Counted from the stretch's first letter, positions 1 through 9,280 are shown. The stretch is DNA of 64,000 nt from Paraflavitalea sp. CAU 1676 (GCF_029223285.1 NZ_JARHUJ010000010.1:1-64000), one strand, 5' to 3'. The notes: generated from the sequence alone by a model not told the origin. Made by a program: numbers and translations.

Positions 1-819
1 TTTTTTCTGCGATTCTGAAAACCGGTAACTCTCACGGCTTTCGGATCCTGTTACCTTTTTGACCATATGCTCCATAAATGTCGTGTTTTATGGAAACTGT
101 ATAGCTATTTTGGTAAAGGACACTGCCAGCGCCGTTATGTTTGGCTGTTAAAGAAAACTAAAAAAGCCACTATATGCCACGGAATGCAACTGAATGCCAC
201 GGTTCGCCACGGGGCATTTGGAAACCGCCTTTGGGCAACCGTATCTTCGAATTGAACAACAGCAGCAACGCCAGTTAACCGATACTGTTTTCAATAAACA
301 ATTTGCTAAAACTTTAAAAATTACAAGTCATGGGACGAATTAGAAAAAAGGCACAGATACCTTTGGAGTATTTGCGGTATGTTGGCACTATCGACGAAGG
401 CGTCGACCAGGGCGTGGCATTCGTTTCAAAGTTAAATTCCCTTCACTTGAACATCCCCAGGTACATATACACGAAAAAGCAGGTAGCGCCCCTGCTGTTC
501 CCTTTTTGGGACATTAAGTGTCCGGGCCATCCCATTACTACAAACGCATTAGCGGCCCAATAAGCCATTCCGGAACACTGGACGATGCAGAACCTGCCAA
601 TCAAGCCGATCGCCCGCTAAAAGGCTTACAAGGCCGTAAAAAGGCTCTTTGGGGCGCACACAGCAATCCTGTCTCTGCAACCTGGCAGTTTTCCATACAC
701 GGATCATGACGCCAAAGCTACCAGCGCCCCAAACGGCAGGCGCCCCGTCGGCTCGTCCCCCTTCACGGCAAGTCTCCCGTACCGGCAAAAGGCGCTCCTC
801 GCCCACACACTCCTTCCAT

Positions 820-848
820 ATTGCCTGCACATTGCCTGCACATTGCCT
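820..848. repeat. 11-nt tandem repeat
   Basis: The unit attgcctgcac occurs at 820-830 and 831-841 and is followed by a partial copy, attgcct, at 842-848. It lies in the gene-poor left end. Its function is unknown. Confidence 0.8.
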
Positions 849-1095
849 AAAACGCCTGTCTTTTCATTGACAAGCTGCAGGCTCTATGTAGGCTATATGC
901 TGGCAGTTGAACATACATGCGCCACCCATGCGACAGCTTTGGGCAGTGCCGACTGTAAAGCTGCCCCCGCATGAACTGGTTACTTGTAAAGCCGTTTCAG
1001 TATAGCCCGCCTGATCCCGTCCGGATCATTCTCTGATCAGCCCCATAGCTGGCCCTGATCTGGCCCTGGCAAAGTCGTGGGTAAGTTGTGGTCCC

Positions 1096-1146
1096 GACCG
1101 TATCATGACCGTATCACAACCGTACCAGGAGGGTAGCCCGACCGTA
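1096..1146. repeat. Phased gaccgta repeats (11-nt period)
   Basis: The heptamer gaccgta occurs at 1096, 1107 and 1140, and the variant aaccgta at 1118. Spacings are 11, 11 and 22 nt, so all four copies would fall on about the same face of the DNA helix. This could be a protein-binding array or just a low-complexity relic; there is no adjacent gene to decide. Confidence 0.55.
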
Positions 1147-1484
1147 CCTCAAAACCGATTTAACCGTAGTGGAAAAGGGGCAGAAGCGCCCTTGCAGGAA
1201 ACAGATGGTGGAGTAGAAAACATCTATAAAAATATACGAAATCCTGGAGCCAAATCCAAATAAAACGATCAGGAATAGGCAGGCCATACACGCCGGCTCA
1301 CAACGCCATCTCTGCCTTCTTGGCCCCGAAAACAAAAATGCCAACCCGAAGGCTCGGATGAACTGATCGAAGAGGTATTGAGGAGTGGAAAAAATAGTTG
1401 CCTTTCGTTTAGTACACCGATGCGGTTTAGTTGTTTCTATAATAAAGGATAAGGTTTAATGGTTAACGAATTTGATTAGTGTAC

Positions 1485-1510
1485 GCCCTGCGTTTCAACG
1501 CGGGGCTTTT
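1485..1510 (+). terminator. Weak terminator-like hairpin
   Basis: The arms gccctgcgt (1485-1493) and acgcggggc (1498-1506) form a 9-bp stem with one G-T pair and a 4-nt loop, followed by tttt. No gene could be assigned immediately upstream on the forward strand, so its role is unclear. Confidence 0.35.
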
Positions 1511-1646
1511 GATTGTGCAGAGGCCTATCCGCGGATTACCTTATTTTCCACTAGGGGTCAGTTATCTGTACTTTGTTGTTTTGCATATGGTTTACATGTT
1601 GAGGTAATAATAGAATGTGGGTAAGAGGGTAGGGGCTGTGCAGCCA

Positions 1647-1928
1647 TTACATTTCCGGGGTAGCGGCTTGCCACCAATCGGGATCGGGAAACAGTTCTTC
1701 GTAGGATACTTCGCCGACGTTTACGGCCCTTACCTTTATTTTGACCTTGTAGCCTTCGCTGGAGGGGAACTTTTCGCCAAAGAGACTGTTCACCTCCATG
1801 AACCAGGTGGCGTAGCGCCTGGTAACCGGAATAGTGCTGAACAGGTGCAAACCATTTTGAGAAACCGAGAATTGAAAGTAGTCACTTCGTGACAGGTTGT
1901 GGAAACGGATGTCATTGATATCTCTCAT
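1647..1928 (-). CDS. Small hypothetical protein (93 aa)
   Basis: This 93-residue protein belongs to no family I recognise. It has no signal peptide or membrane segment, is rich in aromatic residues, and has an acidic, tryptophan-containing C-terminus (FPDPDWWQ). It is probably a soluble single-domain protein. It follows the 98-aa gene at 1985-2281 on the same strand with a 56-nt gap, so the two probably form a small operon. The ATG at 1928 was used as start. It could be a lineage-specific protein of Chitinophagaceae. The coding call rests on reasonable codon composition and on pairing with its neighbour, not on homology. Confidence 0.5.
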   Translation of the reverse strand: MRDINDIRFHNLSRSDYFQFSVSQNGLHLFSTIPVTRRYATWFMEVNSLFGEKFPSSEGYKVKIKVRAVNVGEVSYEELFPDPDWWQAATPEM

Positions 1929-1984
1929 AGTTGTAGGATGATGTGTTGTTAAGGAATAGAAAATTGGCAGGGTGGGGAAGGTTA

Positions 1985-2281
1985 CTATTGCGAGGTGGCT
2001 GTTGCGGCGGCAGCATTAAGTTGCTGCAGATCGTCTTTCAGTCGGTGAATACCCTGGAAGGCGTACCAGGCTTGTTCACAAAAGAAGAGAGTGCTGTTAC
2101 GCTCTGTTTGGGCTTCGAAAAACCCCTGGCTTTCTGTGAGCGCGCAAGCCGCCATTCGGGATAGGTGCAGGTGTACTTCATCGAGGGAGAAGCTGCTGAA
2201 GAAAGATTGGATAGCCTCGACGGCGTTGTTGGGGCGGGTATTGCCTTCCGTAATGCTGAGCCCTTGAAATGGTGAATCCAT
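1985..2281 (-). CDS. Small hypothetical protein (98 aa), helical
   Basis: The frame stays open upstream to 2470, but the added residues are Pro/Arg-rich and unlike real protein, so I place the start at the internal ATG at 2281 (MDSPFQGLS), giving 98 aa. The segment from about residue 20 to 90 looks amphipathic and helical (NAVEAIQSFFSSFSLDEVHL and later AWYAFQGIHRLKDDLQQLNA), ending in an Ala/Thr-rich tail. No enzyme motif or signal peptide is visible. It lies 56 nt upstream of the 93-aa gene on the same strand, and the two are likely cotranscribed. The function is unknown. Confidence 0.5.
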   Translation of the reverse strand: MDSPFQGLSITEGNTRPNNAVEAIQSFFSSFSLDEVHLHLSRMAACALTESQGFFEAQTERNSTLFFCEQAWYAFQGIHRLKDDLQQLNAAAATATSQ

Positions 2282-3416
2282 GGCGTTTTGTTTTTTAAGG
2301 TGAGGAAAAGAGTGGCCTGCTTTCATGCGGGCATGAAAGTAAAATGGTGATCGATGGTTGAGTGTGAGTGTGCCGGGTATTCCACCGGCTGGGAAGGAAA
2401 GCAAATTATACGAGAAGATGCCTGGAGGCGGGCGGAAGGTGGATGTTCGTTTGCGCGGGCGAAAAACCACAGTGCGGGCCTCTGCTTATCCGGATTGAGG
2501 CCGTTGGAAGCCCTGTGCAGATAAGAGAGAACCCGCACTGTGGGTGAGCGGGCTCTTCACTCTTCATCTCGCACTTTGAAATTTCCAACGTTTCAATCCG
2601 AGAATCCAAGCGAATAGCTTCAATAATTTGTTTGAAGATATCGCAAGTTATACTATATTACTTTATGGCATAACCGTTATTTGGTGCAATATATGTAGAA
2701 TAATTATATGGTGTTTGTTGGTGCCGGTGTTTTTGAAAAACTCTTGGTTATTTGGCGAGGCGGGTTGTCGATTGAAGATTTTGTCGATGGAGAATGTTGT
2801 GGAAATTGTGGGTATGTGCTGCGTACAGAAAAACAGCGCAAACGGGCATCTAAATATTGTAAGAACGGGGCGAAAGTTCGTAACACAGGTGGAGAACTCA
2901 ACTGAATTAGGTAAATCCAACCTGTACCATATGTCTACGCCAGCCGATCATTTTGGGCAGTCGTAAAGGGTGGATTGCAGGAGGGGCGGCAAAAAAAAGT
3001 ACCCAAACTTGTGTAATAAAAATGCTTATGTACACACTAATGTACAAGTCAAGTTGTTAACTAAATGGATTTCTGTTGTGGGTATGGTTTGTATTTATTA
3101 ATTTGACATTAGAGAATTATTAGCGAAACCTTTCCCTGTTCAGCTCCTATGTAATCCATCTTCAAACTCCACTAATCAAGTTCGCCAGATATTTGTATGG
3201 TGGACGCTAGCACTAGAATGCTTGTTTAAAGAGCTATTCTGTTCTTTAAAATGGCATAACCAAGTGCGATAGCTCACTTACCTAATATATTGGGGGATTT
3301 TAGCTAATGAAACCTGGGACGGTTAAACGAGTCTACCGGTGCAGGCCGTACGGATTCTAGCTTAGTTCTTCACCTTCATAAATAGTTGATATATATTAAT
3401 ACATTAAAAAATTACT
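2282..3416. other. AT-rich intergenic stretch before the Hachiman genes
   Basis: About 1.1 kb carries no supportable gene. Open frames of 65-112 codons at 2628-2966 run on both strands over the same bases and have no recognisable features. The sequence becomes markedly AT-rich from about 2.6 kb, matching the defence genes that follow rather than the GC-richer locus further right. Promoters for hamA must lie here, but I found no exact match to the Bacteroidota consensus TTTG-N19-21-TANNTTTG. Confidence 0.5.
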
Positions 3417-4256
3417 ATGCGTCCATTTAATGTGGATCGGGTGATAGAAGAAAGGATCAACCAAATTGGCCTGCGGGCCTACCACGTAGGGTTTGACCAG
3501 CAAGTTTTTCGGTTTCAACCTCTGGCCGATGTCATCCGAAAGGTGATTCCTGAATTTGCTTTTGGTCACCATGAAGGTTATAGCGTCCCCTTGGAGGAAT
3601 TGGTAGATCGGATCAAGGAAGCTGCTCAAACCGTGTATGACACCGATAAATACCAGAAAAGAGGAGAGTTTGGAGAATTGATCCTTCATTTGCTGTTGAG
3701 GGGCTTTCACGGTACTGTTCCGTTGGTTTCCACCATGTATTTCAAAGATTCTATCAATGTTCCGGCGCACGGCTTTGACGGGGTGCAGGTTAGTGTGACT
3801 GGGGAAGACAAGAAATTGTGGTTGGGGGAATCTAAGTTATACAAATCGGGTAAAGAAGGCGTGAAAGAGCTATTAGCGGACATGAAAAACCACATAAATA
3901 ACGACTATTTGCGCAAACAATTTATGCTGATTTCGCGCAAGATTCCGGCTAGTAATACTGAGATACTTTACTGGCGAGACTTGCTGGACCAGCATACCAA
4001 GCTGGAAGATATTTTCAAAAGCCTCGTGATCCCTATGGTCTGTACATACAATAGCGAGCTCTTTGTCAACCATACTGATAACACATCCGAATATTTTGAG
4101 GATTTTGAAAGTGAGTGCCAGCACCTGTTTACTCAGTTTCAAAATGGATGTACCATTGCCAATGTGGAGTTTATCTTGTTGTTACTGCCTGTCCCCTGTA
4201 AAGACAGCCTCAATACCGAACTGAACAAGCGGTTGAAGCACATGCAAAGTATTTAA
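3417..4256 (+). CDS. hamA: Hachiman defence nuclease subunit HamA (DUF1837)
   Basis: This 279-aa protein matches the HamA/DUF1837 family, the effector of the Hachiman anti-phage system. The PD-(D/E)xK-like nuclease core is visible: D121 in GFDGVQV, then E138-S-K140 in LGESKLYKSGKEG, with the conserved upstream stretch KRGEFGELILHLLL around residues 81-94. The length is normal for the family. hamB begins 24 nt downstream on the same strand, the standard two-gene arrangement. In described systems HamA is held inactive by HamB and degrades DNA once the helicase senses damaged or invading DNA; this is known for the family and inferred here. The start is the ATG at 3417. Nothing suggests truncation, so the pair is probably functional. 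Confidence 0.9.
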   Translation: MRPFNVDRVIEERINQIGLRAYHVGFDQQVFRFQPLADVIRKVIPEFAFGHHEGYSVPLEELVDRIKEAAQTVYDTDKYQKRGEFGELILHLLLRGFHGTVPLVSTMYFKDSINVPAHGFDGVQVSVTGEDKKLWLGESKLYKSGKEGVKELLADMKNHINNDYLRKQFMLISRKIPASNTEILYWRDLLDQHTKLEDIFKSLVIPMVCTYNSELFVNHTDNTSEYFEDFESECQHLFTQFQNGCTIANVEFILLLLPVPCKDSLNTELNKRLKHMQSI

Positions 4257-4280
4257 ACGCCCCACTTCAAAAATACGCAC

Positions 4281-6485
4281 ATGCGATTTGCCAACTATGA
4301 TATTGCAAAGGATTTTATTATCAGAACTCCACAAATAGATTATTCAGATAGTTTTGACCTTGCTAAATTGGCCGGTCGAATGTTAAGGGATCCCGAAAAA
4401 CAACGTCTTGGACGTGACCTAGTCATCCGCGCAAAGGACGCCTTGGTGAGCCGACGAATGGATGAGCGTACTTCAGAAATTTGGAATGAACTTTTGGTTG
4501 CAGCAGGTTTATATCCCTACGTAGACCCTGAATTATTGAGTCCTACTGGTTTGCTTAGGTATCAGTATCATAAGTCTGATCACTTGGATGACGTGTTTTT
4601 CCACGAGGAACAGTTGGATGTTTCAATGCTCCTGCAGCAGGGGAGGCCGGTGATACTTTCCGGCCCTACTTCCTATGGCAAAAGCCTTCTTATAGAAAAC
4701 GTTGTGGCCAGTCGACGCTATAAAAACATCGTCATTATCCAGCCCACGTTGGCCTTGTTGGACGAGACACGGAAGAAGCTCACCAAGTACCGGGAGCAAT
4801 ACCGTCTGCTAGTGTCTACAAGCCAAGAACCCGACGGAGAGAAGGGTAATATCTTCCTGTTCACTGGTGAAAGAGTTGTTGAGTATGACCGGTTTCCCAA
4901 GATTGATTTTTTTGTTATTGATGAGTTTTACAAACTCAGCATGGAGCGAGGAGATGATCGAGCAATCATTCTCAACCAGGCTCTGTATAAGTTGCTCAAG
5001 CAGACCCGGCAATTTTATATGTTGGGACCTTACATTAAGGGTATCCCGGATACCGTTAAAGAAAAGTTGGGTGCCACATGGACAAGAACCGATTTTGCAA
5101 CTGTAGCGGTCGATGAAAGAATGCTATCGGAAACAGGTAAGAAAATAAAAAAGGCACTTCGCAAACAGCGTCTGTTTGAGTTATTGCAATCCTTGCAGGA
5201 GCCAGCCCTGGTATATACTGCTTCGCCTGCGACTTGTACCGAGCTTGCCATTGATTATAGTAAATACATTGCAACCATTCGAAAGGAACGCCCCGCGGTG
5301 CCGATGGAAATTCGGGAAATGAATGATTGGATTGCGCAGAATGTAAGTCAACATTGGTCCATGATTGAGGCTTTAAATGATGGTATAGGCTTTCATCATG
5401 GGGCTCTGCCTCGTCATTTGGGAAGTTCGATTGTAGATGCCTTTAACAATCGTTCGATAAAAGTGCTCTTCTGTACTGCTACGCTCATCGAAGGGGTTAA
5501 TACCTCCGCCAAGCACGTCATACTCTTCGACAAGAAAAAAGGTAGGGATGATATTGACTTCTTTGACTACAAAAATATTTCTGGCCGGTCCGGCAGGATG
5601 AAAAAGCACTATGTAGGAGATGTGATCCGCTTCGAAAATGAACCTCCGCAGCTGGAGTTTGAAGTGGATATTCCTATTATTTCACAAGAGAATGCACCAT
5701 TAGAAATTTTACTCGCCATCGACCAGCAAGAAATCCAGCCTGCACTACAGAATCGTTTAGAGCACTTCCAGTCACTCGATTCGCAGTTACAAGAAGTACT
5801 CAAAAAGCATTCAACTGTAAGTATTGATGGTCAACTAGCCATCATTCAAAAGTTGGAAAGGGCCCCGGAATATTATCATACACTTCTGCGCTGGCAGAGT
5901 AATTTCTTTTTATTTGATGAGCTCGCTGCCGTTATTGAGCTGGCATGGGACCATTTGGCCGTAGCAGAAGACAAAAAAAGAGTGGAACCTATTGGTAGCT
6001 TGTCGGCCCGCTGGCTGACCAGTTTCGCGTATGGTTATAATCGCTTCAAATCGGTGGCAGCTATGATTAATGATCAAGTTAACTCAGATTTTTGGCGTAA
6101 AAAAGCACCAGATTACCAAACAAGGGTAAACCATGTAGCCTTTAGTGTCCTGCAGATCAGCCGGAACTTCTTTGACTACAAATTGCCCAAATGGCTGACA
6201 GTCATAGAAGGCTTGCAGGCGTATGTATTTAACAAGTATGGACTTCGCCCCGGCAATTACACGTACTTCGCCTCTCAGCTAGAAAATGGTTTCTTGGACC
6301 CGAATTTGGCTGCTCTCAGGGAATATGATATACCTATTACCGCCATTCGAAAGTTACAAAGCTACCTGGCTGATTACCGCACAACTGAACAAAATATTCT
6401 AAACCTGCGACAATTACGAGAAGTCGAACTGGTTCGCCGGGGCTTGCTGCCCTATGAAATCAGAAAGCTACAAGCGGCCTTTTAA
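4281..6485 (+). CDS. hamB: Hachiman defence helicase subunit HamB
   Basis: This 734-aa superfamily 2 helicase is the partner of HamA. Motif I is GPTSYGKS (residues 128-135), motif II is DEFY (D214, E215), and motif VI is GRSGR (435-439). FHHGALPRH and FCTATLIEGVN resemble the motif IV-V region of Ski2-like helicases. The long C-terminal part, from about residue 470, has no further motif I recognise. By family precedent it binds and unwinds DNA and releases the HamA nuclease. It follows hamA by 24 nt and both look intact. Codon use is AT-rich like its neighbours, consistent with a horizontally acquired island. Other Ski2-like helicases would be alternatives, but the DUF1837 partner fixes the assignment. 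Confidence 0.9.
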   Translation: MRFANYDIAKDFIIRTPQIDYSDSFDLAKLAGRMLRDPEKQRLGRDLVIRAKDALVSRRMDERTSEIWNELLVAAGLYPYVDPELLSPTGLLRYQYHKSDHLDDVFFHEEQLDVSMLLQQGRPVILSGPTSYGKSLLIENVVASRRYKNIVIIQPTLALLDETRKKLTKYREQYRLLVSTSQEPDGEKGNIFLFTGERVVEYDRFPKIDFFVIDEFYKLSMERGDDRAIILNQALYKLLKQTRQFYMLGPYIKGIPDTVKEKLGATWTRTDFATVAVDERMLSETGKKIKKALRKQRLFELLQSLQEPALVYTASPATCTELAIDYSKYIATIRKERPAVPMEIREMNDWIAQNVSQHWSMIEALNDGIGFHHGALPRHLGSSIVDAFNNRSIKVLFCTATLIEGVNTSAKHVILFDKKKGRDDIDFFDYKNISGRSGRMKKHYVGDVIRFENEPPQLEFEVDIPIISQENAPLEILLAIDQQEIQPALQNRLEHFQSLDSQLQEVLKKHSTVSIDGQLAIIQKLERAPEYYHTLLRWQSNFFLFDELAAVIELAWDHLAVAEDKKRVEPIGSLSARWLTSFAYGYNRFKSVAAMINDQVNSDFWRKKAPDYQTRVNHVAFSVLQISRNFFDYKLPKWLTVIEGLQAYVFNKYGLRPGNYTYFASQLENGFLDPNLAALREYDIPITAIRKLQSYLADYRTTEQNILNLRQLREVELVRRGLLPYEIRKLQAAF

Positions 6486-6630
6486 GTGTCAAACACTAAT
6501 AAGGTGTCAGAAATATTGTTAGATAAATAGTTGTTATTCAATGGTTATTCAGCCTTATGGCTTTCAAAGATGCACATCTGGAAGCTATTGTTAAATATGG
6601 CTCCCTTACTTGTAGAAATCATTCATTATT

Positions 6631-7452
6631 ATGAAAAAAAAAGTTAGGATGGATACATGGGCAATTACTAGTTTGATACTCGTCTTTTTAGGTGGTATAA
6701 TCGGAGCGATTGGTCAATCGAGAGGTACATCAAAGGATAAAAATGAAATTATGGATCATACGACGACCACAAGTGATCAGTTGCAATCAAAAATTATTGA
6801 ACTGCAAAATGAGAATCATAAGTTGACAAACTCAATTAAAGAAAGAGATCAAAAAATTGGTAGCCAAAACGAAGAGATTATTGTGTTGAACAGGAAACTG
6901 GTAGATAAATCAGAGTACATAGAAAATTACCTGACGAGCAAAAAGGCGCATCCCAATATCATTTTAAATAGAATATTGGGCAATGGTCGAAAGAGCGACA
7001 AATTTTGCTTTTACATTGAAAACAAATCAGAGTATCCAATCTACGATATTAAAATTGAGGTTTTTGATTACAACAAATTGAAACAGTACGTATTTAAAAA
7101 TGTGGGAGACGACAAACAATTTATATCCATTGAGAATTACATGGGATCTGTTTTTGCTCGGATGGAATACAACTCACTTTCACCCAAATCAATTATTACC
7201 TGCCAACCTCCAATCGATCCTGTTGAGTCAATTTTTTATGTCAAAATCCATACTCGTAATGCAACCTTTATTGAGAAAATAGTATTTCATAGAGTAGGAC
7301 AAAGTATTTACGTTGGTACAACGTTGTATGACCTAAAATGGAATGTATTAAACCACTACGTTTATGAGGAAGCGCCAAATAAAATACGTATTGAAATAGA
7401 GCAAATTTTAAATGAGATTCCTAATGAATTAACATACTATTTCACCAATTGA
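6631..7452 (+). CDS. Membrane-anchored coiled-coil protein, unknown function
   Basis: This 273-aa protein has one N-terminal hydrophobic segment (about residues 10-27, ITSLILVFLGGIIGAIG). A likely coiled coil follows at about 45-95, rich in Gln, Glu, Asn, Lys and Leu (LQSKIIELQNENHKLTNSIK). The C-terminal globular domain (about 105-273) is rich in Tyr, Ile and Asn and looks mainly beta-stranded. No catalytic motif is recognisable. It starts 145 nt after hamB on the same strand, with no terminator I can see between, so it could be cotranscribed. It may be an independent defence gene or an unrelated passenger. The start at ATG 6631 is followed by an oligo-Lys stretch, as in many membrane proteins. 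Confidence 0.7.
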   Translation: MKKKVRMDTWAITSLILVFLGGIIGAIGQSRGTSKDKNEIMDHTTTTSDQLQSKIIELQNENHKLTNSIKERDQKIGSQNEEIIVLNRKLVDKSEYIENYLTSKKAHPNIILNRILGNGRKSDKFCFYIENKSEYPIYDIKIEVFDYNKLKQYVFKNVGDDKQFISIENYMGSVFARMEYNSLSPKSIITCQPPIDPVESIFYVKIHTRNATFIEKIVFHRVGQSIYVGTTLYDLKWNVLNHYVYEEAPNKIRIEIEQILNEIPNELTYYFTN

Positions 7453-7616
7453 TTTGAAATCAACTTTCCATTACATGGAACACCCACAATTTTGAGAAGG
7501 TTTGCTTGCAAGTTCTGCATCCGAGTAAGAACTTTAAAATCTCTATTGGTCAAAGTCGCCTGTTCGATGAAAGTAGTCGATGCCATCCTGGATTAATAGT
7601 TTTTTTTTAGTAAAGA

Positions 7617-7880
7617 TTATTCCTCCTTAAGTTGATTAACTATATTTTGGAGGGAGATAGGGTAGATCATAGTTTCGCCTTCTAAATCTGTGAGGATTGC
7701 GTATAGGTCAATATTGGGCTCTTCATTATTTTCTGAGATCGAAACTGAATTAATTCTAATAAACTTGCAGGGAACAGTTTTTGTAAGCTCCATATTGCTA
7801 TTAAATATCTTGACATCTATGGTTTGACCTAGATATTTTTTTCCTTCTAGCATAAGTTTTTGAGCTGCGTCTTTTTTCAT
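7617..7880 (-). CDS. Small hypothetical protein (87 aa)
   Basis: This 87-aa acidic protein has no signal peptide or membrane segment. It starts with a short helix-like segment (AAQKLMLEGKKYLGQ), then alternating strand-like segments (TIDVKIF, TVPCKFIRINSVSI, DLYAILTDLEG) and a final amphipathic helix, which suggests a small alpha/beta or barrel fold. No family was recognised. It stands alone on the reverse strand, converging with the coiled-coil gene on its left. The function is unknown. Confidence 0.55.
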   Translation of the reverse strand: MKKDAAQKLMLEGKKYLGQTIDVKIFNSNMELTKTVPCKFIRINSVSISENNEEPNIDLYAILTDLEGETMIYPISLQNIVNQLKEE

Positions 7881-8153
7881 ATTTCCTATTTTTTAATTTA
7901 ATTAGTAAAGCTTTTCTGATGTTTTCGGTATTATTTACTTGCTCGTTTGGACAAGCTTTTAATCACTTAATTTGATTTCTTAGACGAAATACGCAGATCG
8001 AGTATGAAACTCTTGTTGGAGTAATTCTATAGAATTATACATACTAATGTGTGTTTGTGAAATGATTTTATGCATTTTTAGATAGTTGACTAAGGACGGC
8101 GATCAAGTTCGCACTGCCGTTGCGCTGGATTTTAATATAATAGAATGATTGAC

Positions 8154-8789
8154 TTACTCTGGGGTTGGAGTATGTGTGACTTTCCCATTTTGGTAAAAAT
8201 AGATTTTCTCTGGGTCAGCGTAGTCCCCAAATATTACAAAAGCGCCAGGTTTTAGAGGCCCAATTTTAAGAGGCAAAGTCCTTGAACAAACGTGGCTGCT
8301 GAATGTCCACATTGTTTTGTGTAATGTTCCGTAATTAGGGTTATTGAATAGAATACTTGAGTGGCTTGTTGCAGATACTCCTATGCCGGGATCAAAAGAA
8401 ATGTCATTCAACAATGAGTCATATCCGACAAAAGGACTCTGCCATGTTCCTCGCCTGAGATAAACGTAGAGGTATTTAACACCAGCTTCAGTTAGCGTAT
8501 CGAACCCGTAGTTTTTTTCAGATCTTACAGTGTCACCATAAAAATTATTGGTGATAGAGTATGCTGTTTGACCACCTTTTTGATTAAGTGAAATGACATT
8601 AATCACAAAACCTTTACTTTTTAGACCATACCTAGCAAGTACTGAGTCAATTTCTTTTTTTAAAGAAACACTGTCGATATGGGCTGATTGTTTTTGACAA
8701 AAGGAAGTATTGCAAAGGGTACTAATTATTAATAATATCCCTAGCGGTTTGCCCCCCTTTCTGATTAATCGATGTAACATTAGTGGCAT
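8154..8789 (-). CDS. Exported protein with NQKGGQTA motif, unknown function
   Basis: This protein has up to 211 aa; ATG 8789 and ATG 8780 are both possible starts. The N-terminus is a signal peptide or single membrane anchor (GILLIISTLCNTSFCQ), so the mature part is probably periplasmic. Residues 63-82 contain the motif INVISLNQKGGQTAYSITNN, which closely matches the C-terminal end of the preceding gene's product (NVTSINQKGGQTARDIINN). The start overlaps the 3' end of that upstream gene by 68 nt in another frame, indicating translational coupling. The remainder is rich in Ser, Tyr, Phe and Gly. No enzyme motif was recognised. The shared motif suggests that the two proteins bind each other or a common partner. 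Confidence 0.65.
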   Translation of the reverse strand: MPLMLHRLIRKGGKPLGILLIISTLCNTSFCQKQSAHIDSVSLKKEIDSVLARYGLKSKGFVINVISLNQKGGQTAYSITNNFYGDTVRSEKNYGFDTLTEAGVKYLYVYLRRGTWQSPFVGYDSLLNDISFDPGIGVSATSHSSILFNNPNYGTLHKTMWTFSSHVCSRTLPLKIGPLKPGAFVIFGDYADPEKIYFYQNGKVTHTPTPE

Positions 8790-9150
8790 TGTTGCCAGAC
8801 AAGATAATATTTTTCAGCTTTTCTCTATCTTTAATTACGATTGCTCCGTTTGCTTCATTTAGCGTTAATCCAAATGAATCAAGCGATTTCCTGACATTAA
8901 ATAAGTTGTTGCGAACAAGTTGAGTTTCATTGACTAATTTGTTGATTTTGGTTACGTTATCTGTGGTTGCCTTTTCGTTATTTTTTTCGGTTACTTCATC
9001 TTTTCTGAGCTTTACAACACTAATAATCATAACAGTTGCACCTATTAAAATGACAAACGAATTATAAACACCAAAACTTTTCTCTTTTGCTATCTTGATT
9101 AAGGGTACAACGGTAAGTATTACAGTTAATACAATTATCCAAATATTCAT
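8722..9150 (-). CDS. Two-TM membrane protein ending in NQKGGQTA motif
   Basis: This 142-aa protein has two predicted membrane helices near the N-terminus (about residues 3-21 and 28-47) separated by a short polar turn. A helical, possibly coiled-coil segment rich in Glu, Asn and Lys follows (VTEKNNEKATTDNVTKINKL). The C-terminal tail reads NATNVTSINQKGGQTARDII, a motif repeated inside the product of the overlapping downstream gene. The two genes overlap by 68 nt and are surely one operon. I do not recognise the family. A membrane anchor with a displayed C-terminal binding motif is the simplest reading. The start is ATG 9150. Confidence 0.65.
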   Translation of the reverse strand: MNIWIIVLTVILTVVPLIKIAKEKSFGVYNSFVILIGATVMIISVVKLRKDEVTEKNNEKATTDNVTKINKLVNETQLVRNNLFNVRKSLDSFGLTLNEANGAIVIKDREKLKNIILSGNNATNVTSINQKGGQTARDIINN

Positions 9151-9245
9151 GTTAATTGCTTAAGATTTAGATTTTAAAAAGATATCTATGTTATGCTAGG
9201 TAAAAAGTAGTAAAAAAGGAGCAGGTAAAGTTATTGCAAAAAATA

Positions 9246-9276
9246 AAGAGCCGTCGTGGATTAAACGACGGCTCTT
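9246..9276 (-). terminator. Intrinsic terminator (reverse strand)
   Basis: The arms aagagccgtcgt (9246-9257) and acgacggctctt (9265-9276) form a perfect 12-bp stem with a 7-nt loop. Read on the reverse strand, it is followed by a T-rich run (the complement of aaaaaataaa). The layout, with a hairpin just beyond a tRNA 3' end, is the same as at the intact tRNA-Arg at 11.56 kb. Confidence 0.8.
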
Positions 9277-9280
9277 CTTG

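Larger units (their letters stand above)
1..1646. other. Accessory stretch without a supportable gene
   Basis: I see no convincing coding region here. The longest open frames are 60-93 codons, have unremarkable composition, and overlap each other on both strands. Two short repeats stand out: an 11-nt unit, attgcctgcac, tandemly repeated about 2.6 times at 820-848, and the unit gaccgta (one copy aaccgta) at 1096, 1107, 1118 and 1140, that is at 11- and 22-nt spacing. A GC-rich hairpin with a short T-run sits at 1485-1510. A 77-codon frame starting at 330 has a basic N-terminus but no recognisable family; it could be a small gene or a relic. Confidence 0.5.

Noticed and set aside
330-563. 77-codon forward frame (MGRIRKKAQIPLEYL...)
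   Set aside because: No family, no partner gene and a composition like the surrounding non-coding sequence; overlapped by frames on both strands.
2628-2966. 112-codon forward frame with hydrophobic N-terminus
   Set aside because: Low-complexity AT-rich translation with equally long frames on the reverse strand; no start context or family.
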